Assembly (NCBI RefSeq): GCF_014269185.2
Contig: NZ_JABWRZ020000001.1
Coordinates: 2,257,001-2,321,000, forward strand
Direction of reading: 5' to 3'
Source of the DNA: Pseudomonas oryzicola
Lineage (GTDB): Bacteria > Pseudomonadota > Gammaproteobacteria > Pseudomonadales > Pseudomonadaceae
Length of the DNA stretch: 64,000 bases
Position 1 is the first letter of the stretch; the number at the start of each line of letters is the position of its first letter. The position numbers and the translations under genes are program-made. Positions 35,305 to 44,043 of this stretch are shown here, in pieces. The notes beneath the pieces are model-generated. The model worked only from the letters and a program-made list of their open reading frames with translations, was not told the DNA's origin and did no database searches.

Positions 35305-37686
35305 ATGAAATTCAGTGAACAGTGGCTGCGCGGTTGGGTAAACCCGCAAGTCTCCCGTGACGAACTGGTCGCCCGCCTGTCCATGGCCGGCCTCGAAGTC
35401 GACAGCGTCACCCCCGCTGCCGGCCAGTTCAGCGGCATCGTCGTGGGCGAGATCCTTGCCACCGAACAACACCCGGACGCCGACAAGCTGCGCGTGTGCC
35501 AGGTCAGCAACGGCCAGGAAACCTTCCAGGTGGTGTGCGGCGCCCCCAACGTCCGCCCAGGCATCAAGATCCCGTTCGCCATGATCGGCGCCGAACTGCC
35601 CGGCGACTTCAAGATCAAGAAGGCCAAGCTGCGCGGCGTCGAGTCCTTCGGCATGCTGTGCTCGGCTGCCGAGCTGCAGATCAGCGAAGAGAACGACGGC
35701 CTGCTGGAACTGGCCGCCGACGCCCCGGTAGGTGAAGACATTCGCCAGTACCTGAGCCTGGACGACGCCAGCATCGAGATCGGCCTGACCCCGAACCGCG
35801 GTGACTGCCTGTCCATCGCCGGCCTGGCCCGCGACGTCAGCGCCTTGTACGACACCCCGGTCACCCGCCCGGCAGTGCCAGCCGTAGCGGCTGCCCACGA
35901 CGAAGTGCGCCCGGTCGAAGTCAGCGCCCCGGCGGCCTGCCCACGCTACCTGGGCCGCGTCATCCGCAACGTCGACCTGAGCAAGCCGACCCCGCTGTGG
36001 ATGGTCGAGCGCCTGCGCCGCAGCGACGTGCGCAGCATCGACGCTGCCGTCGACATCACCAACTACGTGATGCTCGAACTCGGCCAGCCGATGCACGCCT
36101 TCGACCTGGCAGAAATCAACGGCGGCATCCGCGTACGCATGGCCGAAGAAGGCGAGAAGCTGGTGCTGCTCGACGGCCAGGAAGTGGCCCTGCGCGCCGA
36201 CACCCTGGTCATCGCCGACCACACCCGCGCCCTGGCCATCGCCGGCGTCATGGGTGGCGAGCACAGCGGTGTGAACACCGAAAAAACCCGCGACCTGTTC
36301 CTGGAAAGCGCCTTCTTCGAGCCGATTTCCGTCGCTGGTAAAGCCCGTTCCTACGGCCTGCACACCGATGCCTCGCACCGCTACGAGCGCGGCGTCGACT
36401 CGCAGCTGGCCCGCGAAGCCATGGAGCGCGCCACCCAGCTGCTGCTGGACATCGTCGGCGGCGAAGCCGGCCCGGTGGTCGAAGCCGTCAGCGAACAGCA
36501 CCTGCCGCAAGTCGCCCCGGTGACCCTGCGCGCCGAACGCATCACCCAGATGCTCGGCATGGAAATGGACCCCGCCCAGGTCGAGCAACTGCTCAACGCC
36601 CTGGAGCTGACCACCACCAAGAGCGGGGAAGGGCAGTGGACGGTGAACGTGCCGAGCCACCGCTTCGACATCAGCCTGGAAGTGGACCTGATCGAAGAGC
36701 TGGCTCGCCTGTACGGCTACAACAACCTGCCGGTACGCTACCCGCAAGCCCGCCTGGCGCCGCAAGGCAAGCCGGAAACCCGCGGCGACCTGCCGACCCT
36801 GCGCCGCCTGCTGGTTGCCCGCGGCTACCAGGAAGCCATCACCTACAGCTTCATCGACCCGAAACTGTTCGAACTGTTCAGCCCGGGCGTAGAGCCGCTG
36901 CTGCTGGCCAACCCGATCTCCAGCGACATGGCCGCCATGCGCGCCTCGCTGTGGCCGGGCCTGGTCAAGGCCCTGCAGCACAACCTGAACCGCCAGCAAG
37001 ACCGCGTGCGCCTGTTCGAAAGCGGCCTGCGCTTCGTCGGCCAGCTCGGCGACCTGCAGCAGCAACCGATGATCGCTGGCGTGGTCACCGGCAGCCGCCT
37101 GCCGGAAGGCTGGGCCAACGGCCGCGACGGCGTCGACTTCTTCGACGTGAAGACCGACGTGGAAGCCCTGCTGGGCTACTCCGGCGCGCTGAGCGACTTC
37201 ACCTTCAGCGCCGGCAAGCACCCAGCCCTGCACCCAGGCCAGACTGCCGCCATCGAGCGTGACGGCAAGCTGGTTGGCTACCTCGGCGCCATCCACCCAG
37301 AGCTGGCCAAGGCCCTGGACCTGGACCGCCCGGTGTTCCTCTTCGAGTTGGTGCTGGGTGACGTGGTCGAAGGCCGCCTGCCGAAGTTCAGCGAGCTGTC
37401 CAAGTTCCCGGAAACCCGTCGTGACCTGGCTTTGATCGCAGGACGTGATGTAGCTTCTAGCGCGGTGCTTGAAGTAATTCGTGACAATGCAGGCGAATGG
37501 CTCACAGACCTCAGGCTGTTTGATGTCTACCAGGGTAAAGGCATTGATCCTGATAGAAAAAGCCTGGCCGTCGGCTTGACCTGGCAGCATCCATCGCGCA
37601 CTCTTAACGACGATGAGGTGAACGCCGCACTGCAAAACATCCTCACCTCGCTCGAACAAAGGTTGAACACCACGTTAAGGAAATAA
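35305..37686 (+). CDS. pheT: Phenylalanyl-tRNA synthetase beta subunit
   Basis: 793 residues. It has an N-terminal EMAP-like tRNA-binding domain ([20 protein letters not shown]), the B3/B4 editing domain ([20 protein letters not shown]), B5 ([20 protein letters not shown]) and the C-terminal ferredoxin-like anticodon-binding domain ending in [14 protein letters not shown]. It provides editing of mischarged Tyr-tRNA and binds the anticodon. The ihfA gene follows after four bases. Confidence 0.98.
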
Positions 37687-37690
37687 CGGC

Positions 37691-37993
37691 ATGGGTGCTC
37701 TGACGAAAGCTGAGATGGCCGAAAGGCTGTACGAGGAGCTAGGGCTTAACAAGCGTGAGGCCAAGGAGCTGGTCGAGCTGTTTTTCGAAGAAATTCGGCA
37801 CGCACTTGAAGAGAACGAGCAGGTCAAGCTGTCCGGTTTCGGCAACTTCGACCTTCGCGACAAACGCCAGCGGCCGGGCCGCAACCCCAAGACTGGGGAA
37901 GAAATCCCGATCACCGCACGGCGCGTCGTCACCTTTCGTCCAGGGCAGAAGTTGAAGGCCCGGGTTGAGGCCTATGCTGGAACCAAGCCATAA
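37691..37993 (+). CDS. ihfA: Integration host factor alpha subunit
   Basis: DNA-bending HU-family protein, 100 residues: [20 protein letters not shown] at the start, the beta-arm region [20 protein letters not shown] and [20 protein letters not shown]. It works as a heterodimer with IhfB. It sits directly behind pheT, the standard position in gamma-proteobacteria. Confidence 0.98.
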
Positions 37994-38330
37994 CGACGAA
38001 CTGCCCCCCATACCGGGCAAAAGGTACTTCACCATCGGTGAGGTGAGTGAGCTTTGTGCGGTAAAACCGCACGTGCTGCGGTATTGGGAGCAGGAGTTTG
38101 ACCAGCTCAATCCCGTGAAGCGGCGGGGGAACCGGCGGTATTATCAGCGCCAGGACGTGCTGATGATTCGCCAGATTCGTGCGCTGCTTTATGACCAGGG
38201 CTTTACCATTGGTGGGGCGCGGTTGAGGCTCTCCAGTGAGGAGGCCAAGGATGAGTCGAGCCAGTACAAGCAGCTGATTCGGCAGATGATTGTCGAGTTG
38301 GAGGATGTGTTGGTGGTGTTGAAGAAGTGA
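37974..38330 (+). CDS. MerR-family transcriptional regulator
   Basis: 118 residues. The winged helix reads [20 protein letters not shown] then [20 protein letters not shown], followed by a coiled coil for dimer formation. There is no C-terminal sensor domain and no metal-binding cysteine cluster. The start overlaps ihfA by 20 bases, with GAGG inside the ihfA coding region; this ihfA-merR pair is conserved in the genus. The signal is unknown. Confidence 0.93.
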
Positions 38331-38431
38331 CCTGGTTGGTGGTGAATGAAATTTTTTTTGAGAAAAAGCTTTCATTTATCAGGAGGTTAGGGTAAATTCT
38401 TCAGCGTTCTCAGAGGTTGTGAGAATGTAGT

Positions 38432-38508
38432 CGGGGCGTAGCGCAGCCCGGTAGCGCACTTGCATGGGGTGCAAGGGGTCGAGTGTTCGAATCACTCCGT
38501 CCCGACCA
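38432..38508 (+). tRNA. tRNA-Pro(GGG)
   Basis: 77 bases with CGGGGCG/CGTCCCG acceptor stem, anticodon arm CTTGC-ATGGGGT-GCAAG reading GGG, T-arm with GTGTTCGAATCAC, discriminator A and encoded CCA. Its 3' end marks the border of the accessory region that follows, a frequent integration point for islands. Confidence 0.97.
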
Positions 38509-38521
38509 AAAAACTCCAAAG

Positions 38522-38556
38522 AATCCAGGTACTTACGAGTACCTGGATTTTTTTTA
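38522..38556 (+). terminator. Terminator of tRNA-Pro
   Basis: AATCCAGGTAC pairs with GTACCTGGATT over TTACGA, followed by eight T. Confidence 0.92.
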
Positions 38557-39175
38557 TGCGCGATAATTTTAGGTCTCATCCATTTTAGGGCACACGAAGG
38601 GCACATCACGTTGGATGATGTGTTAGCTGAGCTTTGTGTGCCACGCCACGATCCCATCATAGCGATCGGCCGTCCAAATATGGGGGCCTTGTCGTGCGCA
38701 TGTCGTGAGGGATGCTGCCCAGCGTCCCGCCACGCTTAACAGGCGCAAAGCTGACGCGAAACGTTGGGCCGATGGTGAGCTGTGCTCGCTTACTGTGAGG
38801 CCTGGGCGAAGCCTACAGTGTGTTGCTAGACAGGTTTCAGTGGTCCATGGAGTGCAGGCTACGCTCACCGATACAGCTGCGGGTAACCGCGAATTTGCTC
38901 TCGTAACGTTTTTTTTCACGGTAACGCACGGTACCTTACCGAAAGAAATTGCGTTACACGCGGGGATCAGGGCTCTAGAAAGATAAGGTGCAGCTTGCAC
39001 GGGCGTATGCACCAAGCAACATTTTCACTTACTGATCGTTAGAAATAAGCCCATTGCCTGACGCTGGCGCAGAGCTGAATGCTGTGACTTTTGATGCTAT
39101 TTTACATTGCGTGGTTGTGGATCCGCAGATGGCTTACAAGGCGAGCTGGTGTCATTTATTGTCATGGAGGAATGT
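38557..39175. other. 619 bases without a convincing gene; left edge of accessory region
   Basis: No reading frame here has a credible ribosome site or a recognisable protein; the open frames on both strands have irregular codon use. Sequence character changes from the GC-rich core to more AT-rich DNA toward the right. No integrase remnant was identified. It may contain a promoter for the Abi-alpha gene. Confidence 0.6.
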
Positions 39176-39961
39176 ATGCTTGATGTTAATGTGGAGCTTC
39201 CTGCCCAAGCTGGTGAGGTGGCGAAGGAGGCATATTCAGATGGCGTGAAAGACACCATTCGCGAAATTTCCAAGATTGGTGTGGACGCAGCTAAAACCTT
39301 GAGACTCGCCCTAGCGCCCTTGCAGTTTTCGGCGATGCTGCAAGATAGGGTTGCCATGTTTTTCAAGCGCGCAGCGTTCAGAGCACCTTCAGAACATAGA
39401 ATTTGCCCTGCGCCGTGCTTGGCTTTGCCTATTTTGGAGAAAGTGCGATACCAAGAAGATGGCGATCTACTGACTGAAATCTACGTGGAGCTTCTCTCCG
39501 CTGGATTCGATAGGTCTCGGGTGGGAGATGCCCATCCTGCATTCTTGACCATAATTTCTCAACTATCACCTGATGAAATAAGGGTGATTGATTCGCTTGC
39601 AGAGTCCAAGCCAAAAAATTACTTTGGCCGAGCGACGTCGGACTGGTCTAACTCATCTAAAGGTATCGTAGAGCATCTTAACCGACAGGGGATTAAGTCG
39701 ACTGATATTGAATGGGATTCTGTATTGGTCCCAGATAAACTCTTGTGGCCAATGCATCTACAAGTTTACATTGGACATTTGCACTCTCTGGGGCTGCTCG
39801 AATATGTAAACGATCCGGAGTACACACTGGCGCGTGGTTTGAGTCACCACAATGAGTGCTGGGCTGTCACCCTGACCGGGTTTGGCTCATTGTTTTACCG
39901 CGCGTGCGTTAAAGAAGTCTCGGTGGAAAGCTTCGCAGTTACTCCCCAAGATCGTATTTGA
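39176..39961 (+). CDS. Abi-alpha (DUF4393) family protein
   Basis: 261 residues. The region AKEAYSDGVKDTIREISKIG then VDAAKTLRLALAPLQ, followed by ICPAPCLALPILEKVRYQED and DAHPAFLTIISQLSPDEIRV, follows the pattern of the DUF4393/Abi-alpha family, a group linked to abortive phage infection. The last 110 residues (from about SKPKNYFGRATSDW) form a second region ending LTGFGSLFYRACV, with no family known to me. ATG at 39176 has GGAGG five bases ahead. Base composition is lower in GC than the core genome, suggesting transfer. Confidence 0.78.
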   Translation: MLDVNVELPAQAGEVAKEAYSDGVKDTIREISKIGVDAAKTLRLALAPLQFSAMLQDRVAMFFKRAAFRAPSEHRICPAPCLALPILEKVRYQEDGDLLTEIYVELLSAGFDRSRVGDAHPAFLTIISQLSPDEIRVIDSLAESKPKNYFGRATSDWSNSSKGIVEHLNRQGIKSTDIEWDSVLVPDKLLWPMHLQVYIGHLHSLGLLEYVNDPEYTLARGLSHHNECWAVTLTGFGSLFYRACVKEVSVESFAVTPQDRI

Positions 39962-40054
39962 TCTGCTGGGTGATTACATACAGCCTATCGCTCAACAGCT
40001 TGAACATCCTAGGACCGATGACGTCGAGAGCGTCATCGCTCCTGGACGGCCTAG

Positions 40055-41161
40055 CTAGTATTTCATCTGTTCTTTGAGGTACCGAGACATCTCCTCGAAG
40101 CCGCTCACGATGTCGCAATTCGAGAACTTGCCCAAACCAATCCTCTTGTCGGACAGGAGAGTTGCAAATTTTCTGTCAGTGAAAAGCGCTTTGGCAATGG
40201 GGAGGGCGGTTGCTGCGACTAGGTAATCATTTGGGTCTCCGTTCTTGTACCGACGGTTCGGGTCAAATCGCATCAGGCCATAAAGCGAGCTGAGAATGCG
40301 CAGTGTCGGCAATGCATGGGAAGCAGGATCCTGCTTCCAAAGTCTCATTGCTTGCTGCGCATCTGAAGCTATTTGCTCGTGGTTAAGAGGCTTGTCTTCA
40401 TTGATGAACCAGGCTTCGATTCCACCTTTCAGTTCAAGGAATATGCCCGTATTAAGATTTGGCACCTCAAATTGATACTGGGCCTTGCCCTCATTTAGAG
40501 CAGCAATACCGCGGGTGTTGTCCCACTTTCTTGGCGCATCGCTAGCGATTTCTAATTGGATCGAGAAGGGAAGCTCAAATAGAGCATCAAAAAAAGCTTT
40601 ATTGAATGTCGTCTGGTCTACATAGGCCTTAACGAAGGCTGGCAGGGAGAGCATTGGTACTCCCATCATCTCAATAGGGCTACAAATAAATGCTTCTAGC
40701 CTTTGAGCTTGGCTAATGTGTTCCGTCCGGAGCGATTCCAGTTCCAGGCCTACGCGATCATGGTGCGGTGGGATGCAAAGTCCCCTGGAAAGCTCGTCAA
40801 CCAGTATCCTCAACGTGCCTTGCGTGAGCGGGTCGGTCATCGAGGCGAGCTCGTAATAGGTTGGGAGCCCAATGGGGAATGCGAAACGGCCCGTCTGAAC
40901 AACCTGCTCAATATTCGCACCAAATTCCTTCATTGCCTCTGTCAGAGTGGGTTTGCCTTGCCGGAAATCTGCTAGGCATTTCCAAGCGAGTGTGTCGAGA
41001 TAAATGAGCTTAAATGAGCTAGCGTGGGCGACCTTTTCCCTTCGCCTCTGCTTGACGTGGTCACTGAAGCTGACGCCGGGATTGCCGCGATGGACCTCAA
41101 TGAAGTGACTGATCCGACCGGCAGCTGCCTGGATGGCTGATTCGAGTGAGGGTGACATCAT
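40055..41161 (-). CDS. PIN-like nuclease domain protein, 368 aa
   Basis: An unrecognised protein whose pattern of acidic residues suggests a PIN-type metal-dependent RNase. Asp56 lies after a hydrophobic strand (KLIYLDTLAW), Glu104 in LPTYYELASM, Asp309 and Asp312 in NGDPNDYLVAATALPIAKAL, and Asp329 in LFTDRKF. PIN toxins usually have about 140 residues; this one has a 200-residue helical insertion between the two halves of the site. It lies 89 bases after a minus-strand helical protein, possibly cotranscribed. Function is inferred from spacing of acidic residues only. Confidence 0.68.
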   Translation of the reverse strand: MMSPSLESAIQAAAGRISHFIEVHRGNPGVSFSDHVKQRRREKVAHASSFKLIYLDTLAWKCLADFRQGKPTLTEAMKEFGANIEQVVQTGRFAFPIGLPTYYELASMTDPLTQGTLRILVDELSRGLCIPPHHDRVGLELESLRTEHISQAQRLEAFICSPIEMMGVPMLSLPAFVKAYVDQTTFNKAFFDALFELPFSIQLEIASDAPRKWDNTRGIAALNEGKAQYQFEVPNLNTGIFLELKGGIEAWFINEDKPLNHEQIASDAQQAMRLWKQDPASHALPTLRILSSLYGLMRFDPNRRYKNGDPNDYLVAATALPIAKALFTDRKFATLLSDKRIGLGKFSNCDIVSGFEEMSRYLKEQMKY

Positions 41162-41250
41162 TTATAAAATAGTCCTTTATCGAAAATCTGTAGCAATACC
41201 TGCTCCTTGAAAATGATTAACAAGCTCTGTCGTGGCTTTCTCATGGGGAC

Positions 41251-41955
41251 CTAAATGGACGATGATGATGGTTTGGTTATCTCCAATGTCGCATCATTGC
41301 TCTCAATCCATTGCTCCAGAGCCTCAAATGCGCGTGGCCATTCTTCGTTATACTCAGTATCGAATATCGCCATGCATTCGCTCATAGCGTCTTCATGGCT
41401 GGCGCTATAGAGCTTACTCCACCGATTTACGAATTTTGTGGAATGGCTTTGTATTTCAGATTTTGAGTATCCAAACAGCATCCCTTCATAGTTGGGGTGT
41501 GCGCACTCGGAAAGCGCTGCATACAATTCGTTAAGGCCCGGATAGCGACTCTCCGCTTTGCTCAGGACGGTCAGGATATTAATAGATGTGTGCGGTGTGC
41601 TTTCGTTGCGAGAACCCAGCAAAAGCATCGTAGTTCTTTTGGAATATTCGTGGAAATCCTGCTTTCCCGAAACAACTTTGCGAGTCTCTTGATTTAAATG
41701 AATTAACACAGCAACCGTTTCGAAGGCACTGCGCAGCAAAATTCGGGCTCCAAGCAGCTGAGATGCTACGTACAAAGCGTGCGACTGCTCCAAGAGATCC
41801 TGCACGCGCCAGGCCACCGACTCCCGCAGTAGCAATCCGCGCCAGGGTGCCTTCCATTTGTGTGCGATTTTGTTCCTGGTGTATAGGCTGCCGACCTCAA
41901 CCTCTCGGCAAAGGGAGGCCTTCCATTGGGTTAGAATTACCGCAATCTCTTGCAT
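41251..41955 (-). CDS. Uncharacterised helical protein with RNKIAH motif, 234 aa
   Basis: Begins MQEIAVILTQWKASLCREVE. The ATG at 41955 has GAGAGGTG eight bases upstream and is preferred to 42027, which lacks a ribosome site. It contains RNKIAH (27-32), which fits the R-x4-6-H RNase motif of HEPN domains, then GARILLRSAFETVAVLIHLN, and ELYAALSECAHPNYEGMLFG, a pattern I associate with a widespread family of unknown function. No signal peptide. It lies directly upstream of the PIN-like gene on the same strand. Confidence 0.68.
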   Translation of the reverse strand: MQEIAVILTQWKASLCREVEVGSLYTRNKIAHKWKAPWRGLLLRESVAWRVQDLLEQSHALYVASQLLGARILLRSAFETVAVLIHLNQETRKVVSGKQDFHEYSKRTTMLLLGSRNESTPHTSINILTVLSKAESRYPGLNELYAALSECAHPNYEGMLFGYSKSEIQSHSTKFVNRWSKLYSASHEDAMSECMAIFDTEYNEEWPRAFEALEQWIESNDATLEITKPSSSSI

Positions 41956-42214
41956 TGGAACACCTCTCATCGGGGCGCTATCGCTTGCTAGTCCTATCAG
42001 AATAGGCGATCGAGTAAACGTAATCATTTGCTATTTGACTTGAAGTCTTTAAGCCGCTGTGTATAGGTGTGGCTGCTCACGCCTCTGAGCTGCGTCTGAT
42101 TCCGGTTTAGTGCAGCCCATCGGGGCACTCGACTCTGTAATGGCCAGGTGATAGCTTGACGCGCGGCACTACGGTTGTCTAGGTCATCACATCAGTCATA
42201 TCTAAGGGATAAAC

Positions 42215-42655
42215 ATGACTCCTACCTACTGGCACATGCAAATTCACCCAGATGACACATCCTTTGCCGAGGAAAATGTGCACTCGATTCTTGAACACAA
42301 GAAAATTATTGGTTTGGGAGACTGGGAGGCGGGTAAATTTACTATCGATGCCTTCCGTAATGATATGAAAGTCAACGATATAGTTGCCGTGAAGAATGGC
42401 GGGCAGTTGATAGCGCTAGTCCAGGTTGTAGGCGGTTGGTATGAAGTGGCCGATGAGGATCCCTCACTTGGTTGGATCGTCCATCGTAGGCCAATTCGGG
42501 TATTAGATTGGGAACTGGATGGACGGACATTGCCTCAACCGCGAGGTACTCTGGAAAAGTGCGTAAACGAAGTCGATACAACAAGAATCATCCGTGAGTG
42601 GCATCACCGTGTCATTAAATCCTTCAAAAAGAGAAAGATAGATCTTGTGGTCTGA
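42215..42655 (+). CDS. PUA/EVE-like domain protein, 146 aa
   Basis: Single small domain. The order of elements, a Trp near the start (TYWHMQIHPDD), then ILEHKKIIGLGDWEAG, AFRNDMKVNDIVAVKNGGQL and IALVQVVGGWYEV, resembles EVE and related PUA-like domains that flip out and read modified bases in DNA or RNA. Such domains are often fused to restriction nucleases; here the domain stands alone among nuclease-like genes. The C-terminus is basic (VIKSFKKRKIDLVV). TAAGGGATAAAC precedes the ATG. Fold assignment is by resemblance. Confidence 0.65.
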   Translation: MTPTYWHMQIHPDDTSFAEENVHSILEHKKIIGLGDWEAGKFTIDAFRNDMKVNDIVAVKNGGQLIALVQVVGGWYEVADEDPSLGWIVHRRPIRVLDWELDGRTLPQPRGTLEKCVNEVDTTRIIREWHHRVIKSFKKRKIDLVV

Positions 42656-42715
42656 CCAGGGGCAGTCTTACGTGGCTACTCCTTCCTAATGTATCAACTG
42701 ATAAGATCAAACGCT

Positions 42716-42755
42716 GGGGGCTGGCTCGTCAACCTTTAAATGATCGCCAGCCCCC
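42716..42755. terminator. Bidirectional hairpin between PUA/EVE-like and DUF4365 genes
   Basis: GGGGGCTGGC pairs perfectly with GCCAGCCCCC over a 20-base loop. It lies between the ends of two convergent genes. Confidence 0.65.
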
Positions 42756-42822
42756 TGGTAACCGCTCTTGGTCTAAGCCCGAAATGTCAAGAGCCTCGGT
42801 TAGGAGGGATTTATGTGCGTGA

Positions 42823-43839
42823 TTAAGGGCGCTCCTCGGCGTTTCTTTTCACAGCATCAGTGGCGTCAGCCGTCTCGATTGGAGGAGAGGGGTAGGAGCA
42901 AACAGCGGATAGACTGGTAGGCATAAACCATTCTCTGACCAGTTCTTCATACATGCTTGATAGGTTGGCAAGTTTGTGCCAGGCGTAATTATCACAATAT
43001 TCGAGTAGGGCGTCCAAATTATCTGAAGCGAGACCAGACTCAATGTTTTCGAGTATATCCGTAAGGTCTGCATGGCTCCAGGCCATTGGCTTCCAAAATT
43101 CATGCCCTTTCCAGATGTCAAGGCGGAGGGCTACGGATGTGAAGCTCTTAATCATGGCAATGACGCCTTCTCGGGACATATTTTCTGCTACGCGCTTCAT
43201 CCCTCGCGCCCGCCGTATTTCTTGCTGCTGGTAGTGGAAGGTCCCAAATGCACCATACATTTTTGAGCGCTTGCCGTAAGCCCGAAGCGGAACCAAGTGG
43301 TCTTCATGGAGGCTGATTTTGTTTGCTAATGGGATATTGATAGTTTTGTGACCTTTCTCATAGTACAGAGGGTCTTCAGGGATCAGCACCTTGTCGATGT
43401 AGTCATTCAGGCAAACAAAATATGCGTCTTTGGTGTTGGTGTCGACGAGAATTAAGAGGACCGGCACCGCTACGCCCATAGCCTGTACCGTTAAAATCTC
43501 GGACATCTCAAGCTGGAATTTTGCGACAGGGATGTCGTCGTACTCGTCGCGATTTTCTGCTAGCGGACCCTTTGCAACGTTTGCTCTGTGGTATGCCCGC
43601 CGAGTACCGTAATTGATCGAGCTGGATCCCTTTAGCTGAACAAAAATGTTCTCACCCAGTGTCTCTGCTATCGTGGCATCGCCCTCCACGAGGTCAAATA
43701 GCTCGATCACGCAGTCGATGCCGTAGTCGGCGCCGTACTGATGGATGACCCACTGTTCCGGAAGGCGTTCGCGGAGCACTTGCTCAGAAATCTCTTCTTT
43801 CACTTGGTTGATCGAGCGGCGTTTTCTTGGATGGATCAT
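42823..43839 (-). CDS. DUF4365 domain protein (PD-(D/E)XK nuclease-like), 338 aa
   Basis: The N-terminal 190 residues carry the DUF4365 pattern: RSINQVKEEISEQVLRERLP, then GADYGIDCVIELFD (Asp42, Glu46) and NIFVQLKGSSS (Gln68, Lys70), the core of a PD-(D/E)XK endonuclease, and LLILVDTNTKDAYFVCLNDY. The C-terminal half is helical and unknown to me. ATG at 43839 (MIHPRKRRS) is the conserved family start; the open frame continues upstream through a TTG at 43893. DUF4365 proteins are frequent in defence islands; the exact role is not known. Confidence 0.75.
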   Translation of the reverse strand: MIHPRKRRSINQVKEEISEQVLRERLPEQWVIHQYGADYGIDCVIELFDLVEGDATIAETLGENIFVQLKGSSSINYGTRRAYHRANVAKGPLAENRDEYDDIPVAKFQLEMSEILTVQAMGVAVPVLLILVDTNTKDAYFVCLNDYIDKVLIPEDPLYYEKGHKTINIPLANKISLHEDHLVPLRAYGKRSKMYGAFGTFHYQQQEIRRARGMKRVAENMSREGVIAMIKSFTSVALRLDIWKGHEFWKPMAWSHADLTDILENIESGLASDNLDALLEYCDNYAWHKLANLSSMYEELVREWFMPTSLSAVCSYPSPPIETADATDAVKRNAEERP

Positions 43840-44043
43840 GTCTGTCTCGGGCGAGCGGAAGGGGCCATCTTGTTCAGATGGACGGTAATCCAAGCGTATC
43901 TTTATATGGTGCTATTCGGGGTGCATTCCATAGCTGACCAGGCTCCGCGACAATCTTACAGTGCTATCGAGCAAGAGAACAAACCCAGGCGAAAGATACG
44001 ACCACAATCAGATCAACCGAAAAGCCTTTTTAGGTGATTTCTA

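Noticed and set aside
38379..38660. Minus-strand open frame of 93 codons over tRNA-Pro
   Set aside because: It is the antisense of the tRNA ([18 protein letters not shown]), a common artefact, with no ribosome site.
38623..39015. Minus-strand open frame of 130 codons at the left edge of the island
   Set aside because: No ribosome site, irregular composition and no resemblance to a known protein; treated as non-coding.
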